A stretch of 64,000 bases of DNA from Deltaproteobacteria bacterium (GCA_016717595.1 JADKFE010000041.1:15620-79619); one strand, 5' to 3'. Positions 1 to 10,922 are shown, numbered from the stretch's first letter. Program-made: numbers and translations. The notes: generated from the letters alone by a model not told the origin.

Positions 1-161
1 CGGGAGGTCCAGTCAAAGTCCTCGTCACCCGGCGGAAGATAGGTGATTGAGCCTAAGTCATCCAGCACCCAGCCATCCGAGAGCAGCGCGGATAAAACGT
101 CCATTGATGACATGTCCTCAGAGAGCTGCACCCTGAGAAACGCGCCTGCATCCGTTGACAT
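1..161 (-). CDS. Putative immunity protein for the adjacent toxin (5' part only)
   Basis: An open frame starts at an ATG at 161 on the minus strand, 11 bases after the toxin stop codon, with GAGGTG a few bases upstream as ribosome binding site. It runs off the left edge of the window after 53 codons. The visible protein begins MSTDAGAFLRVQLSED and is acidic, without a signal peptide. I do not recognise the family. A small gene translated directly after a C-terminal nuclease tip is the usual place for the cognate immunity protein, so that role is inferred from position. GC is about 56% here, well below the rest of the window, as over the toxin tip. Confidence 0.6.
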   Translation of the reverse strand, partial: MSTDAGAFLRVQLSEDMSSMDVLSALLSDGWVLDDLGSITYLPPGDEDFDWTS

Positions 162-172
162 ATTCACCTCGC

Positions 173-3100
173 TTAGTGCTCGAAGAACTGAATGCCCTTC
201 TTAGAGAGCCAGGCTTTGACATGCTCTGGGATAGGGCTGTTGGAGTGAACCTCGTAGCTCGCCCCGTTCTGCTCTGCAATCTTGAGCCGAGCCCCCATGT
301 CCGACTTAAACTTGTCGAACCCTTCGCCCGGCTGACAATGATCATCCCAGTATCGCCCTGACTTCGCCTCGTACCATCGAGAGCCGTCTTTGCCGTGAGC
401 TCCATCGAACTCGCGCCCACCACTCTTAAAGGCGCCGGTGCCGCCAAGATCTTTCGCAAGCCAGTCCTCAAAGTCTTTCCCTACCACCGACTTCACGTCC
501 GGCGTCGTCTCGGGCGTCGTCTCCGGGGTGTTCACCGTCTCGTCCACCACGGGCGTCGTCTTAGGCGTGGTGGTCGTCGGGCTCACCGCGGCGAAGTCGG
601 GGTTGCTCGCCAGCACGTCGTTGTAGACGTCTTGGCTCGCTTTGCCCGGGTTCGCCTTCACCTGGGCCTCAAACTCCTTGAGGAAGCGGGCCTTCACGTC
701 GTTGGACGCGCTGGAGCCCATCACGCCGTCCACCAGGGCCGCGCCGTTGGTGTCGCCCGCGTTGGTGAAGGTCTCCTTGAGCGGACCGCCGCGGCCCGTG
801 ACGAGCTGATCCGGGGTGCCGGCGAAGATCTCGATCTGGCCGATCTGCTCGACCTCGATGCGCGGCGCCACGCCCTCTTGTTTGCCGCCGCCGGTCAGGC
901 CGAAGGGGTTGTCCACGTCGGTGGCCACCCACTCGGGGAACATGCCGTCAAACGCCGTGGGCTTCGTCACGCCCGCGCCCGCCATCGTCTCCGGCGTCGC
1001 GTTGAAGCGGATGCCGCCCTGCTGGTAATACTCGGGGTTCAGCGCCAAGGCGTCGATGAGCTCGGTGACGTTGGTCGCCACGCCCTCGGACTGGAGACCC
1101 CACCAGGCCACGTCGTTGTAGCCCTCAACAAAGGCCTTGGGATCGAGGTTCACCCGCAGGTCGTAGTTGGGGTTGTTCGCCAAGAAGGTGCCGAAGGTGT
1201 CCTTCGTCACGCCCGCCGCGGTGAGGTCGGCCTTGGCCTGGGGGGTGAGCATGTTGAACACCTTGTCGGTGCCATACAGTCGGCTCATGTTCCCGGCGTT
1301 CTGGAGCGCGTCGAGCGGGATCGCCTCACCTTGTTTGAGGTACGGGTTCTGGGTCTGACCGTTCGCATCCTTCACAGACGCCGCGTTCACGGTGTCGCGG
1401 ATGAGCGTGAACATGTCTTTGCCCGCGTTCGCCGGGTTGGCGATCTGCGCCGCGAGCTCGTCCATGAACCGCGTCTTGAGCGCGTCGGTGACGCCGGGGG
1501 CCTGCTCGTCGAGGATCTGCTGGACCTTCTTCGCCGCGGCCTCGTTCGCCGCGATCACCTTGGGATCGGTGACGGATGCGTTGGCGTCGGCGATCTGCTT
1601 GAGCACGTCGTTCGCTTTGGTCTGCAGCTCCGCCGACGGCTGACGCGTCGTCGTCGTGGGCGTCTCATCACCCGTGACGGGGGTCTTGGTCGTCGTCTCA
1701 TCGACCGCGACCACGGCCACGGTCTCGTCGACCTGGGTGGTCGTGGTCTCGTCCACCTGCGTCGTCGGCGTCTCATCCACCTGCGTCGTCGGCGTCTCGT
1801 CCACCTGTGTCGTCGGCGTCTCGTCCACCTGCGTCGTCGGCGTCTCATCCACCTGCGTCGTCGGCGTCTCATCCACCTGCGTCGTCGGCGTCTCGTCCAC
1901 CTGCGTCGTCGGCGTCTCGTCCACAACCGGCGTGTTCACCGTCTCATCCACCACAGGCGTCGTGTCGACCGTCGTCTCAGGCGTGTTGGTCGTCGTCTCA
2001 GGCGTGTTTGTCGTCGTCTCGGGCGTGTTGGTGGTCGCGGCGTGCGGGTCGTGTTGTCGGCCACCGGGGTCACGGGCGTCTCGTCCACCTGGGGCGTGAC
2101 GGGCTCGTTGACCCGGGGCTCCTGCACCGTCGGCTCACGAACAGTCGGCTCCTGCACGGTCGGGGCGGGCGTCTCATCGATCTGCGGGTTCGGCGTCGGC
2201 GTCGGCGTGGTGTTGACCGTGGGGCGGAGGCCCTTGCCGAAGTCGGTGCCGACCGTCTGGAAGTGCTCGGTGATGCCCTTGATGCGCGGGTGGGTCGTGG
2301 CGCCGTTCATGATCACGGAGCTGATGAGCGACTGTGCGAAGTTCTCCCAGGTGAGCTGGCCGGTGAGGGCGTTGATCGTGGTGTCGACCACCATGTCTAC
2401 GCCAACGGCGATGCCGAACTCCTTGAGCGCGCTCACCGCGATGGTGCCGCCCTTCGACGCGACGTTGGACGCCACGGCGCCGAGGCCCGCGCCGAGACCG
2501 CCGCCCAGCGCGCCGAGCAGGGTGGCCTGGAGCAGACCTTGGGTGAGCGGGTTCCCGTCGAAGGCGTTCGTGATGAGTGTGGTCGCCGCGCCGGAGATGG
2601 CGCCGACGATGGCGCCGCCCACCACCGTCGCCAGCATGCCCGAGCCGAGCACACCGCCGACCGCGCCGATGACCAAGGGGCCGAGCACGAGGGCGACGAC
2701 GACGATGACGGCGATAATACAGATCCACTTGAGCACAGACTTCCAGCGAGGCTGCACCTTCGACGCGGCCGTCTCGGCCTCGGTGCGGATCTTGGTGTCC
2801 ATGTCCGCGAAGGAGCCGCGCAGGCCGTCCCGCAGGGCGTTGACGTTGGTCTCCATCCCGGCGGTGAGCTGCTGGGCGATGGCGCTGTAGCCTTGGGCGA
2901 GGCCATCGACGATCGACTGGTAGCCCGTCTTGGCGCTCTCGACGGTGGCGGCGACGCCTTGGTCGTGGCCGGAGGTGACCTGCTGGAAGGTCTGTGCGGC
3001 TTGTTGATCGAGGCCCTGGAGCTGGGTGACGAGCTGCGACGCCGTCTCACCGGCGACCTGCACCGCCCCCGCGCCCGTGGCGTTGAGGCCCGTGACCGCG

Positions 3101-4882
3101 CCCTGGGCGGACTGCATGAGCCCGGCGACGGCGCCGTCGATGCCCGTGCGGATCGAGTCTTTGGCGAAGTCTAAGGTCTGCTGAAAGGACGCGCCGGCCT
3201 CACCCAAGCTCGCGGCGAACTCTTCAGGGCCGGGGATGGTCGGGGTGCCGAGCGCCTCGGACACACGGCCCAGGGCGACGTCGAGATCGGCAAGGGCGGA
3301 GGCGATGCCCCCGTTGATGCCGCTGATCGCCTGGGCGGCCTGGCCCTGAATGCCGGCCTGGGCTTGAGACGCGGCGCCGTCTAAGGCGGCGATCTGGCTC
3401 GACTGGTGGGCGTCTAAGGCGCTGTTGCCCGAGGCCAACGAGGTGTCGATGGCGGTCATCAGCCCGGCGGCGGAGTCGTTCGCGGCCTGGGTGGAGGCGG
3501 CGGCGGACTGGTCGAGCTGGGCGACCATGCTCGTGTAGTGCGTCTCAAGCTGGGTGCGCGCGGCCGTGGCGGCGCTGGCGACGCCCTCGAGATCCCGGGC
3601 CTTGTTCGCCTTCGCGGCGTCGGCCTGCTTGATCGACTCATCGACGAGGCCCTTCTGGTAGGCCTTGCCCACCTCACGGGCGGCGTTGGCCCGGGCCTCA
3701 CACTTGTTGTCGGTGACCGGGCCGTCGAGGAAGCTGTCGTCGCGGTTGATCTTCTGGCTGAGGTACGCGCTGGCCTGGCCCTCTGCGCGGGCGAGGGCCT
3801 CGGCGCCGACCTGCACACCCACCGCGCGGTAACGCTGATCGGCGGAGGCATAGGCGGCCTCGATGGCGGCGCGCTGGGCGGCCTCGGCGGCGTCTACCTG
3901 ACCCACGGCGGCGGACTTGTCGCTGAGCAGGGTGGCCTTGGCGCCTTCAGTGGACGCGGCGATGCTCGCCAAGGCGGCGCTGAGCTGGCTGGAGACCGAG
4001 GCGCGGCTGGACTCGGCCTGGGCGGCGATCTGACCGCGGGCGGAGGCGACGGCGGCGGACACGGCGGCCTTTTGTGTCTCGGCGGCGGCGGCGACCTGGG
4101 CGCTGGCCTCTCCGGCCGCCCCTTGAACTCGCCCGGTGACCTCGTTCGCCATGCCCGCGAGGCCCGCGGAGTCACCCTGGCGCGCGGAGAGGAACCCGGC
4201 GGCGGCCTCGGCGTTCTGGGCGCGCATCTCCCCCAAGATGCCGTAGACCTGCTCGATGGCCTCGGGGGGCAGCTTGCTGGCGTCGATGCCGTTGGCCTCT
4301 AAGGAGATGTCTCCATAGGAGACATTGTCGACGGAGGGCATGGCGTCGGCGGGGTTCTCGCTGGGGCCTACGGTGAGCCCGGGGCCTTGGGGCGCGGGCA
4401 CCCTCCACCGCCGGGGTCTCGGGCGCGGCGTCGGTGATCCCGGCGCTGTCCTCTTCGCCGCCTTGCACCTCGGGGGCCTCTTCTTCGCCGGGGCCCTCCC
4501 CCTCGGTGACCGCGCCGATCTCTTCAGCGCTCTTGTCGCCGTCGGCGGCGTTTTTTGTCTCTTCTTCAGTGCCTTCGGTCTGCGGGGTCTGGCCCTTGAC
4601 CTCGGGCTCCATCTTGGTCTCATCGCCCGGGGGCGGGCCTTCGCCCTCGCCGTCACCGCCGCCGCCGCCGACAGCGTCGGTCTTGGTGGGATCTACGGTG
4701 TCGAGGCCACCTTCTCCTTCTTCTTCACCCAGACCTTCGGAGCCGAGAGGACCACGAAGCTGCTCCTGCAGGAAGGAGTTGTCTTGCTCCGGCCCGGTGG
4801 GCAGGAGGTCGTAGTCCTGGGGGTGCTGCTGGTCGTTGGCCTGAACGGTCGGCGCCGCGCGGCGCCGAGAGGGTGAGGGCAT
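173..4882 (-). CDS. Large polymorphic toxin with C-terminal restriction-endonuclease-like tip (two apparent frameshifts)
   Basis: Three overlapping frames join into one protein of about 1569 residues if one extra base near 4401-4403 is removed and one missing base near 2039-2041 is restored. Start is ATG 4882, with AAGGAG about ten bases upstream. Order: a low-complexity acidic N-terminus (about 160 residues); a long Ala/Gln-rich helical region (about 175-710); a hydrophobic, glycine-rich segment (about 720-830) that may insert in membranes; Thr/Pro/Glu linkers including eight VDETPTTQ-type repeats; a folded region of unknown type; a second DET-rich linker; and a tip of roughly 100 residues. 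The tip has REFDGAHGKDG and WYEAKSG, matching the D...ExK core of PD-(D/E)xK nuclease toxins. No signal peptide is seen, so delivery by a contractile injection system or type VI machinery is possible, but no such genes are in view. Confidence 0.75.
1733..1924 (-). repeat. Eight tandem 24-bp repeats inside the toxin gene
   Basis: Eight consecutive units encode VDETPTTQ (seven copies) and VDETTTTQ (last copy). The units are nearly identical at the DNA level apart from third-position changes. They form a flexible acidic linker within the toxin. Related VDET motifs flank the array on both sides, including one copy of VDETVNTP before it and another just before the nuclease tip. Copy number is likely to vary between strains. 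Confidence 0.95.
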
Positions 4883-5058
4883 GAGGGTACTCCTTGGCCC
4901 GTACTTTAGCGGGAGTCGCCGGAAATCAAAGCGAAAAAACGCCAGGATGATCGCAGAGTTGCTGAGGCAAGTCGCTCACAGCGACTGAGCGTAATTCCGC
5001 GGCGTCTGGGGCTGGGGGAGCGCGTTGTGGACCGCGAGAGCGCGGATCCGCAGGGCGC
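4883..5058. other. Intergenic region upstream of the toxin gene
   Basis: This 176-base gap separates the end of the giant kinase gene from the toxin start. It holds the toxin ribosome binding site near 4895 and a 7-bp hairpin at 4970-4986 (GTCGCT, loop CAC, AGCGAC). Reading on the minus strand, an isolated T6 run follows about 30 bases later at 4934-4939. Together they could give a weak terminator for the kinase gene, but the T run is too far from the stem to be convincing. No clear promoter could be assigned by eye. Confidence 0.3.
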
Positions 5059-8000
5059 TCAGACCCCGGTCATCCAGCTCCCGAGGGTCTCTTCAGCCTC
5101 GGTCAGGCGGCGCACGGCCTCGGGCACGCCCAGGCGCTCCCATTGGGTGCGCGCGAGGGTGTACAAGGCGCGGGCCTTGTCCGGGCGGCGGAGCTTCTGG
5201 GCGCGCTCGGCGGCGAGCTCCATGGGGAAGGCGATGTCTTGTTCGGCGATCTCGCTCGACTCCACGGCGCGGTGAACGCGGCGGTAGAGGGCCTCCCACT
5301 CGGGGTCGTCGGGGTGCATCGCCGCGAGGCGGAAGCCGTCGAGGAAGAACCGAAGCGCGTGGCCGCCGCGGCGCTCGACGTCGGGGGCGATGTGCTCGAA
5401 GTGGCGCTGGGCCTCCTCAAAGCGGTCGCGGCCCAAGAGCACCTGACCCAGGTTGAGCTGGGGCACGAGCACCTTGGACGAGCTGAGCCGACTGTAGAGG
5501 GAGATCGCCCGGCGGTAGGTCATCTCGGCGAGATCGAGGCGGCCTTGGTAGCGGTGCAGCTCGCCCAGGTTGTTGAGACACTCGGCCTCACCGAGCAGGT
5601 AACCGACGCGGCGGAACGAGCTGAGGCCGTCTTGGTAGAAGCTCTCGGCGACGTCGTACCGTTGGCGAGACACGGCGAGGCTGCCCAAGTCGAGGCGCAC
5701 ACGGCCGACGGTGCGCCAGCTCCCGACGCTCTCGGCCTGCACCCCGGCCTCTTGGAAATACTCCTCGGCCTCCTCAAGCCGACCCATGGCGCGGGCGACG
5801 CGGCCGAGCTGTTTGGTGCAGCGGGCGACGCCGTCGATGTCGTTGCGGTCGCGCAGGAGCTCCCGCGCGTCGGTGAACGCCGACCAGGCGTCCTCCCAGG
5901 CGCCGGTGTCCAAGAGCGCGCGGCCCCGCAGATAGAGCCCCCACGGCAGATGAACACGCCAGCCGTAACGCCGGGCGTACTCGACGATCTTCTGGCTGTA
6001 GCGGGTGATCTCTTGGATGAACCCACGGTCGATGCCGACTTCAGCGCGGGCGAGCCACAGGAGGCCCCAGCGGGGGTCGTCATCGGCGGCGCCGACAGAG
6101 CGCAGGGCGTCCTCCCACAGCTCCATGAGCCCGGCGGCCTCGTCCGGGCGACCGGCGCGGAGGTGGGCCTCGACGGCCTCACGCACGGGCTCGATCGCTT
6201 GTTCGGGCTCACCGGCGCGCATCCGCAGCACCGCCACCCGCGCCCGGTCTTGTTCACGGCCCCGGGCTTGCAACATCGCCGCGCAGGCCCGACGCCAGCG
6301 GGCGGCGCGGTGGGCGCGCTCGGCGTCGATCTCCAAGCACTCACGGAGCATCGCGTGAACAAACACGAAGCCCCCGGCGCGGCGCTCGATGACCGCCTCC
6401 TCCTGGAGCAGCTCATCAATACGCGGCGGGAGCTCAAGCTCGGCGAAGGCGCAGGCCTCGACCCAGTCCAGGCGCTCCACATGAATCTCGCCCATCACCG
6501 CCGCGACCTCTAAGGCGAGGCGCACGGGCTCCCCGCGGCGGGCCTGGAGGCGGTCCATCCGGGCGCTCCAGCGGGCGTGAATGTGGTTGGGCAGCGCGTC
6601 GGCGGCGCCGTGGCGCAGGTGGTAGCCGCCCTCTCCGGCGCGCAGGTAGTCGCGTTTGGCCCACTCGCCGACGAGCTCAATGGCGAAGGCCGGGTTGCCC
6701 GCCGAGCGACGGGCGACCTCGGCGGAGAGCGCGTCCTCGAGGTTGAGCAGGCTGTGGACCAGCTCAAACCGCACATCGACGGGCAAGGGGCCCACACGTT
6801 GCTCTTCGACGAGGCCCCGCACCCGGAGCGCCTCGACGGCCTGGGCGGCCTCGGGGGACTCGGCGAGGTCTTCGTCGTTGGCGGTCATCACGATCACGAC
6901 GCCGCAGGGGCCTGAGATGGCGCCCTCCAAGAGCGGGCGGATCAGGTTGAGGCTCGTCGCGCCCCACTGCACCTCGTCCAGGGCGATGACGACGGGGCGC
7001 ACGACGCTGAGGTGAACGGTCGCCGTCAACAAGGCGTGGTCGTGGAAGGGGGTGCGCTCGCCGTTGAGCGCCTCGGTCAACAACGACGCGCTGAGCTTGC
7101 CCTCGAGCTCCTGCGCGCGGATCCACTCGGCGAGGCGGCGGCGCTGCTCGACGTCAGAGAGCGCCTGCACCCGCAGGCGGCGGGCCAAGGCCTCGGCGAA
7201 GGAGCTGGTGTCGCCCTGTTTGTGCTCCACCCGAAGCAGCGAGGCCTGGCCCAAGGTGTAGGCGCGCTCAGCGAGCCAGCCCGCGAGGCGGCTCTTGCCG
7301 AAGCCCGACGGACCGCTGAGCAGCACGCAGCGCACGCCCCCTTGGGCCACGACGGTGAGCAGCGAGGACCACAGGCCGTCCCGCTCGGCCTCGCGGCCCA
7401 AGAGCGGGATCGGGCGCAGGCCGAACAGGCCGAGGCCGACGGTGCGAACCAGGGGCGGGGCGCCGCGGGGGCCCCGGCGACGCCAGTCCACCGGGGCGGG
7501 CGGCACGACGATGGGCATCGGCTCGATGGCGACGCCTTGGGGGGCGCTCGGGCTCTGGGGGCTTGAGCCGCGCTCGACGTCGTCCAAGAAGAAGGTGTGG
7601 GCCTCGGTCTCGCCGCCGATCAGGCTGTGCACGTCGTCGGCGGGGGGCACAAAGGTGGCGAAGTCGGGGTCGCCGAGCTGGGTCAAGGCCCAGGCGGCGT
7701 CGGCGGCGCAGGTGAAGCGCTCCTCGGCACGTTTGCGCAGGAGCCGCGTGATCCAGCGCTCAAGGCCCGCGGGCACCGCCATGCGAGGGGCGAGCGGCGG
7801 CGGGTCGAGGAGCCAGTGGGCCCGGCGCAGGGCCTCCAAGCTGTCGCCTTGGAACGGCGGCCGGCCCGAGACGAGGGTGACCGCGAGGCAGCCCAAGGCG
7901 TAGAGATCCGTCCAAGGGCCGTGCTGGCGCAGATCTGAAGAGAACTGCTCTGGGGCCATGTACTCCGGCGTGCCCGCGGCGCGGCCCTGAATGGGGCCCT

Positions 8001-10881
8001 CACGCAAGGCGTGGGCGATGCCGAAGTCGGAGAGCTTGATGCCCGAGCTTGGGTCGTGGGCGCGCTCTAGGAGCACGTTCGCGGGCTTCACGTCGCGGTG
8101 GGTGACGCCGCGGGCGTGGGCGTGGGCCAAGGCGTCGAGCAGGCTCACGAGCACGGTTCGGCAGGCCGACCACTCCAGGCGCCCGCAGACCGGGGACAAC
8201 GAGCCGCCGCGGCAATACTCCATCGCGAGGTAAGGGCTCCCAGAGACGAGGCGGCCCTCGGACATCCGCTCGGCGATCTCGCTCACCCGGCCGTTCTCTA
8301 AGACGAGCACGATGTTGGGGTGGTCGAGGCTGGCGACGGAGCGCACCTCTTGGCGGAAGCTCTCCAAGACCTCGGGGCGGCGGGCGCCCTCCGCCGTCAA
8401 GACCTTCACCGCGATCTGCACGCCCTCTTGGCGGTGCCAGCCCGTCCACACCGCGCCGGAGCCGCCCTCGCCGCGCTGGCGCTCTAAGTCGAAGGGGCCA
8501 AGGGGGATGGGCGAGCCCTCACGCGCCAGCTCGATGAGGCGGTTGTTCACCCGGTTGAGGCCGTCATCGTCGACGAGGCCGACGAGCTGGGCGGCGGCGA
8601 TCTCCAAGGAGCGGGCGGCCCGGGAGAGCTCACGCACGTCACGCGCGGCGGCGTGGCACCACTCGCCAGAGAGCTCCGCGGCCCAGGCGAGGTCACGGTC
8701 GATGAGCCGCGTGCCCTCCAAGAGCGCCGCCGCCCGCTGGTAGACCGACTCCCATTGTTCCCACTCACGCTCGGCGGCGCAGCAGGGCAACAAGAAGGTG
8801 AGCACGCAGCACAAGACCGCCCGGCGCACACGCTCTTCAGCCTCGGCCGCCACCTGCTCAAAGAGCTCTTTCGCTTGGCGGGTGAGCCCGCGGCCCAAGA
8901 GCACGAGGCCCAGGTTCATCCGGGGCAAGAGCGCGTCGCCAGAGCCCACCTCGTCGAGCACGGTGATGGCGCGGCGGTATTGTTGTTCGGCGGTGCGCAG
9001 CTCTCCCCGTTGGCGGGAGATCTCGGCCAGGGCGTTGAGGAAGTGCGCCTCGCCGACGCGGTTCCCCATACGCTCCATCAGCTCTAAGCCTTGGTTGAGC
9101 GCCAGCTCCGCCTCACCAAGACGCCCCTGGCTCAGAAAGATCGCGCCCCGGCCCAACAGGCTCGTGGCCTGCACAAAACGATGCCCGACGCTGGCGGCGG
9201 CGGCCTCGGCGCTGGCGTACACCTCCAGGGCCTCGTCGTTCTGGCCGCGCGAACGAAGGCACTGGGCGAGGCGCCACGCCGTGGAGGAGATGATGTGGGG
9301 CTCGCCCAGGGCGTTGCCGATCTCTTGGACCTTACGGAGGATCTCCTCCATCTTGGCGCTGTCACCGCGACGCTCGGCGATGGTGGCCAGCTCAGCGATG
9401 ATGTACACCCGAAGCTCATGCTCTCCGAGCTGCTCGGCGATGTTCACGCAGCGCTGCAACATCGCCTCGGCTCGATCCAGCTCCGCCAGCTCCATGTAGA
9501 TCTGGGCGAGGCTCTTGAGGGTCTGGATGAGGCCACGATCCTCGGGGCGACCGCTGGCGAGCTCAAGCTGGAGCGCGCGCTCGGCGAGGCGAAGGCCCTC
9601 GTCTAGGCGGCTGCGCAGCCGGGCGAGGCGAGAGCGCTGGTTGAGCAGCTCCACGCGGTGCGGGTGGTCTACGGCGAGGCCGATGCGGTCGGCGAGGCGC
9701 TCCTGGACGTGGATGAGGCGCTCCCAAGAGCTGTACGCCCCGCCGATCCAGCGGCGCTGGGCGGCTTCAGCCAAGGTCGCCATCGCCTCTTCAGGCTGAT
9801 CGCTCGCCAGGAGGTGCCAGGCGAGGCGCTCGGCGGCCAACGACGCGCCGTACCGAGCGCGCAGACCTTCAGCGCAGGCCGCGTGGTGGCTGCGCGCGCG
9901 CCCGGCCTGGGCCGCCCGGGCCAACATTCGACGCCAGAGGCGCTCCGTCGTGAACGCCCAGCCGCCGCGCCAGGGCTCCACGATGCCCGCCTGCTCCAGC
10001 CGAGAGAACAAGGCCTCACCGCTCGGGGTGACCCGGGGCCGCAGCGCCGTCCACTCCGCCCCCGAGCACCGCATGCCCAGAAACGCGAGGCGCTCCACGA
10101 GGCGCTGGTCATCCTCGACGGCGCGGTCCATCGCCGCGTCCAGAGCCACGATCATCGGCCCCCGCGTCGGCGTCGGCCGCGCGGTGAGGGCGAGCTCCGC
10201 CGCGCCACCCACGGGGCGAAGCAGCTCTCGCACATGCTCTAAGGTGAGCGGCGGGCGGCTGATCTCGTGCTCGTCGGGGTCTTGGGCGTCGGTGCGTAAG
10301 GTGAGCACGACGAGGATCGGCGTGGCCCGCTCGCTCTGCGCCTGGATGAGCTGCACGACGAGGCTCACCGCGGCCTCGCTCCACTGCACGTCCTCCAAGA
10401 CCAACACCACCGAGCGCTCGGCGGCGATTTTACGCAAGAGCCGAACGTGGAGGGTGTTTCGTTCCAGGCGTGGAACGTGCTGGTGACCGGCTCGTGGCCA
10501 GATCGTCGCGGCGAGATCCCCCGCCTCGTCAGCGGCGCAGATGTTGAGGGAGACACAACGATCGATGAGCGCCGCGGCCAAGGCGTCGCTGGACTCCCAC
10601 GACGGGGCGCCAAGCTGCTCGGCGAGGGCTGAGCCGATGCCGTCGGAGATCGACGGGGTGACGCTGTGGTGCGCGAGAATGAACGCCGATCGTTCTTGAC
10701 GGGCCACAAAACCCGCCAGCCAACGCACCACTTGGGACTTTCCGCTGCCCTCGACCCCGTGGATCACGACCACACGAGCCCGTCCGTCGAGGGCCATGCG
10801 GTTGCTGGCGCTCAGAAGCTCGCTGCACGCAGCGTCGAGCCCTTCGGGGAAGGGGAGGCGGTTGGGGGGGCCGCGGGTCAT
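5059..10881 (-). CDS. Giant AAA+/TPR protein with a central active Ser/Thr kinase domain
   Basis: The 1940-residue protein has an N-terminal P-loop ATPase (Walker A GVEGSGKS, residues 42-49), a TPR-rich helical region (about 350-770), a Ser/Thr kinase domain (about 785-1060), a second AAA_16-type ATPase (Walker A GPSGFGKS, about 1188) and a second TPR region to the C-terminus. The kinase keeps its key residues: a glycine-rich loop (RGEGGSGAVW), lysine in IAVKVL, HRDVKPANVLL, DFG and the APE motif (YMAPEQ). It is probably cytoplasmic, since I see no membrane segment. An in-frame start at 10974 would overlap the upstream gene by 52 bases, so I prefer ATG 10881. A single kinase between two STAND-like ATPase/TPR halves suggests a signalling scaffold; the ligand is unknown. 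Confidence 0.85.
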   Translation of the reverse strand: MTRGPPNRLPFPEGLDAACSELLSASNRMALDGRARVVVIHGVEGSGKSQVVRWLAGFVARQERSAFILAHHSVTPSISDGIGSALAEQLGAPSWESSDALAAALIDRCVSLNICAADEAGDLAATIWPRAGHQHVPRLERNTLHVRLLRKIAAERSVVLVLEDVQWSEAAVSLVVQLIQAQSERATPILVVLTLRTDAQDPDEHEISRPPLTLEHVRELLRPVGGAAELALTARPTPTRGPMIVALDAAMDRAVEDDQRLVERLAFLGMRCSGAEWTALRPRVTPSGEALFSRLEQAGIVEPWRGGWAFTTERLWRRMLARAAQAGRARSHHAACAEGLRARYGASLAAERLAWHLLASDQPEEAMATLAEAAQRRWIGGAYSSWERLIHVQERLADRIGLAVDHPHRVELLNQRSRLARLRSRLDEGLRLAERALQLELASGRPEDRGLIQTLKSLAQIYMELAELDRAEAMLQRCVNIAEQLGEHELRVYIIAELATIAERRGDSAKMEEILRKVQEIGNALGEPHIISSTAWRLAQCLRSRGQNDEALEVYASAEAAAASVGHRFVQATSLLGRGAIFLSQGRLGEAELALNQGLELMERMGNRVGEAHFLNALAEISRQRGELRTAEQQYRRAITVLDEVGSGDALLPRMNLGLVLLGRGLTRQAKELFEQVAAEAEERVRRAVLCCVLTFLLPCCAAEREWEQWESVYQRAAALLEGTRLIDRDLAWAAELSGEWCHAAARDVRELSRAARSLEIAAAQLVGLVDDDGLNRVNNRLIELAREGSPIPLGPFDLERQRGEGGSGAVWTGWHRQEGVQIAVKVLTAEGARRPEVLESFRQEVRSVASLDHPNIVLVLENGRVSEIAERMSEGRLVSGSPYLAMEYCRGGSLSPVCGRLEWSACRTVLVSLLDALAHAHARGVTHRDVKPANVLLERAHDPSSGIKLSDFGIAHALREGPIQGRAAGTPEYMAPEQFSSDLRQHGPWTDLYALGCLAVTLVSGRPPFQGDSLEALRRAHWLLDPPPLAPRMAVPAGLERWITRLLRKRAEERFTCAADAAWALTQLGDPDFATFVPPADDVHSLIGGETEAHTFFLDDVERGSSPQSPSAPQGVAIEPMPIVVPPAPVDWRRRGPRGAPPLVRTVGLGLFGLRPIPLLGREAERDGLWSSLLTVVAQGGVRCVLLSGPSGFGKSRLAGWLAERAYTLGQASLLRVEHKQGDTSSFAEALARRLRVQALSDVEQRRRLAEWIRAQELEGKLSASLLTEALNGERTPFHDHALLTATVHLSVVRPVVIALDEVQWGATSLNLIRPLLEGAISGPCGVVIVMTANDEDLAESPEAAQAVEALRVRGLVEEQRVGPLPVDVRFELVHSLLNLEDALSAEVARRSAGNPAFAIELVGEWAKRDYLRAGEGGYHLRHGAADALPNHIHARWSARMDRLQARRGEPVRLALEVAAVMGEIHVERLDWVEACAFAELELPPRIDELLQEEAVIERRAGGFVFVHAMLRECLEIDAERAHRAARWRRACAAMLQARGREQDRARVAVLRMRAGEPEQAIEPVREAVEAHLRAGRPDEAAGLMELWEDALRSVGAADDDPRWGLLWLARAEVGIDRGFIQEITRYSQKIVEYARRYGWRVHLPWGLYLRGRALLDTGAWEDAWSAFTDARELLRDRNDIDGVARCTKQLGRVARAMGRLEEAEEYFQEAGVQAESVGSWRTVGRVRLDLGSLAVSRQRYDVAESFYQDGLSSFRRVGYLLGEAECLNNLGELHRYQGRLDLAEMTYRRAISLYSRLSSSKVLVPQLNLGQVLLGRDRFEEAQRHFEHIAPDVERRGGHALRFFLDGFRLAAMHPDDPEWEALYRRVHRAVESSEIAEQDIAFPMELAAERAQKLRRPDKARALYTLARTQWERLGVPEAVRRLTEAEETLGSWMTGV

Positions 10882-10922
10882 GCGCGAGCTATCAAAGCAC
10901 GACCGGCGGGGGGCTGGCAAGC

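Noticed and set aside
1733..1924. CRISPR-like array
   Set aside because: The 24-bp units are directly contiguous without spacers and lie in frame inside the toxin gene.
395..2890. Long plus-strand frame of 831 codons over the toxin gene
   Set aside because: It is rich in Arg, His and Val, lacks any family pattern, and is the antisense shadow of the Thr/Asp/Glu-rich toxin codons in high-GC sequence.
5027..6513. Plus-strand frames over the end of the giant kinase gene
   Set aside because: They are antisense to TPR-encoding sequence with clear helical repeats; composition is Ala/Arg/Gly-biased without domains.
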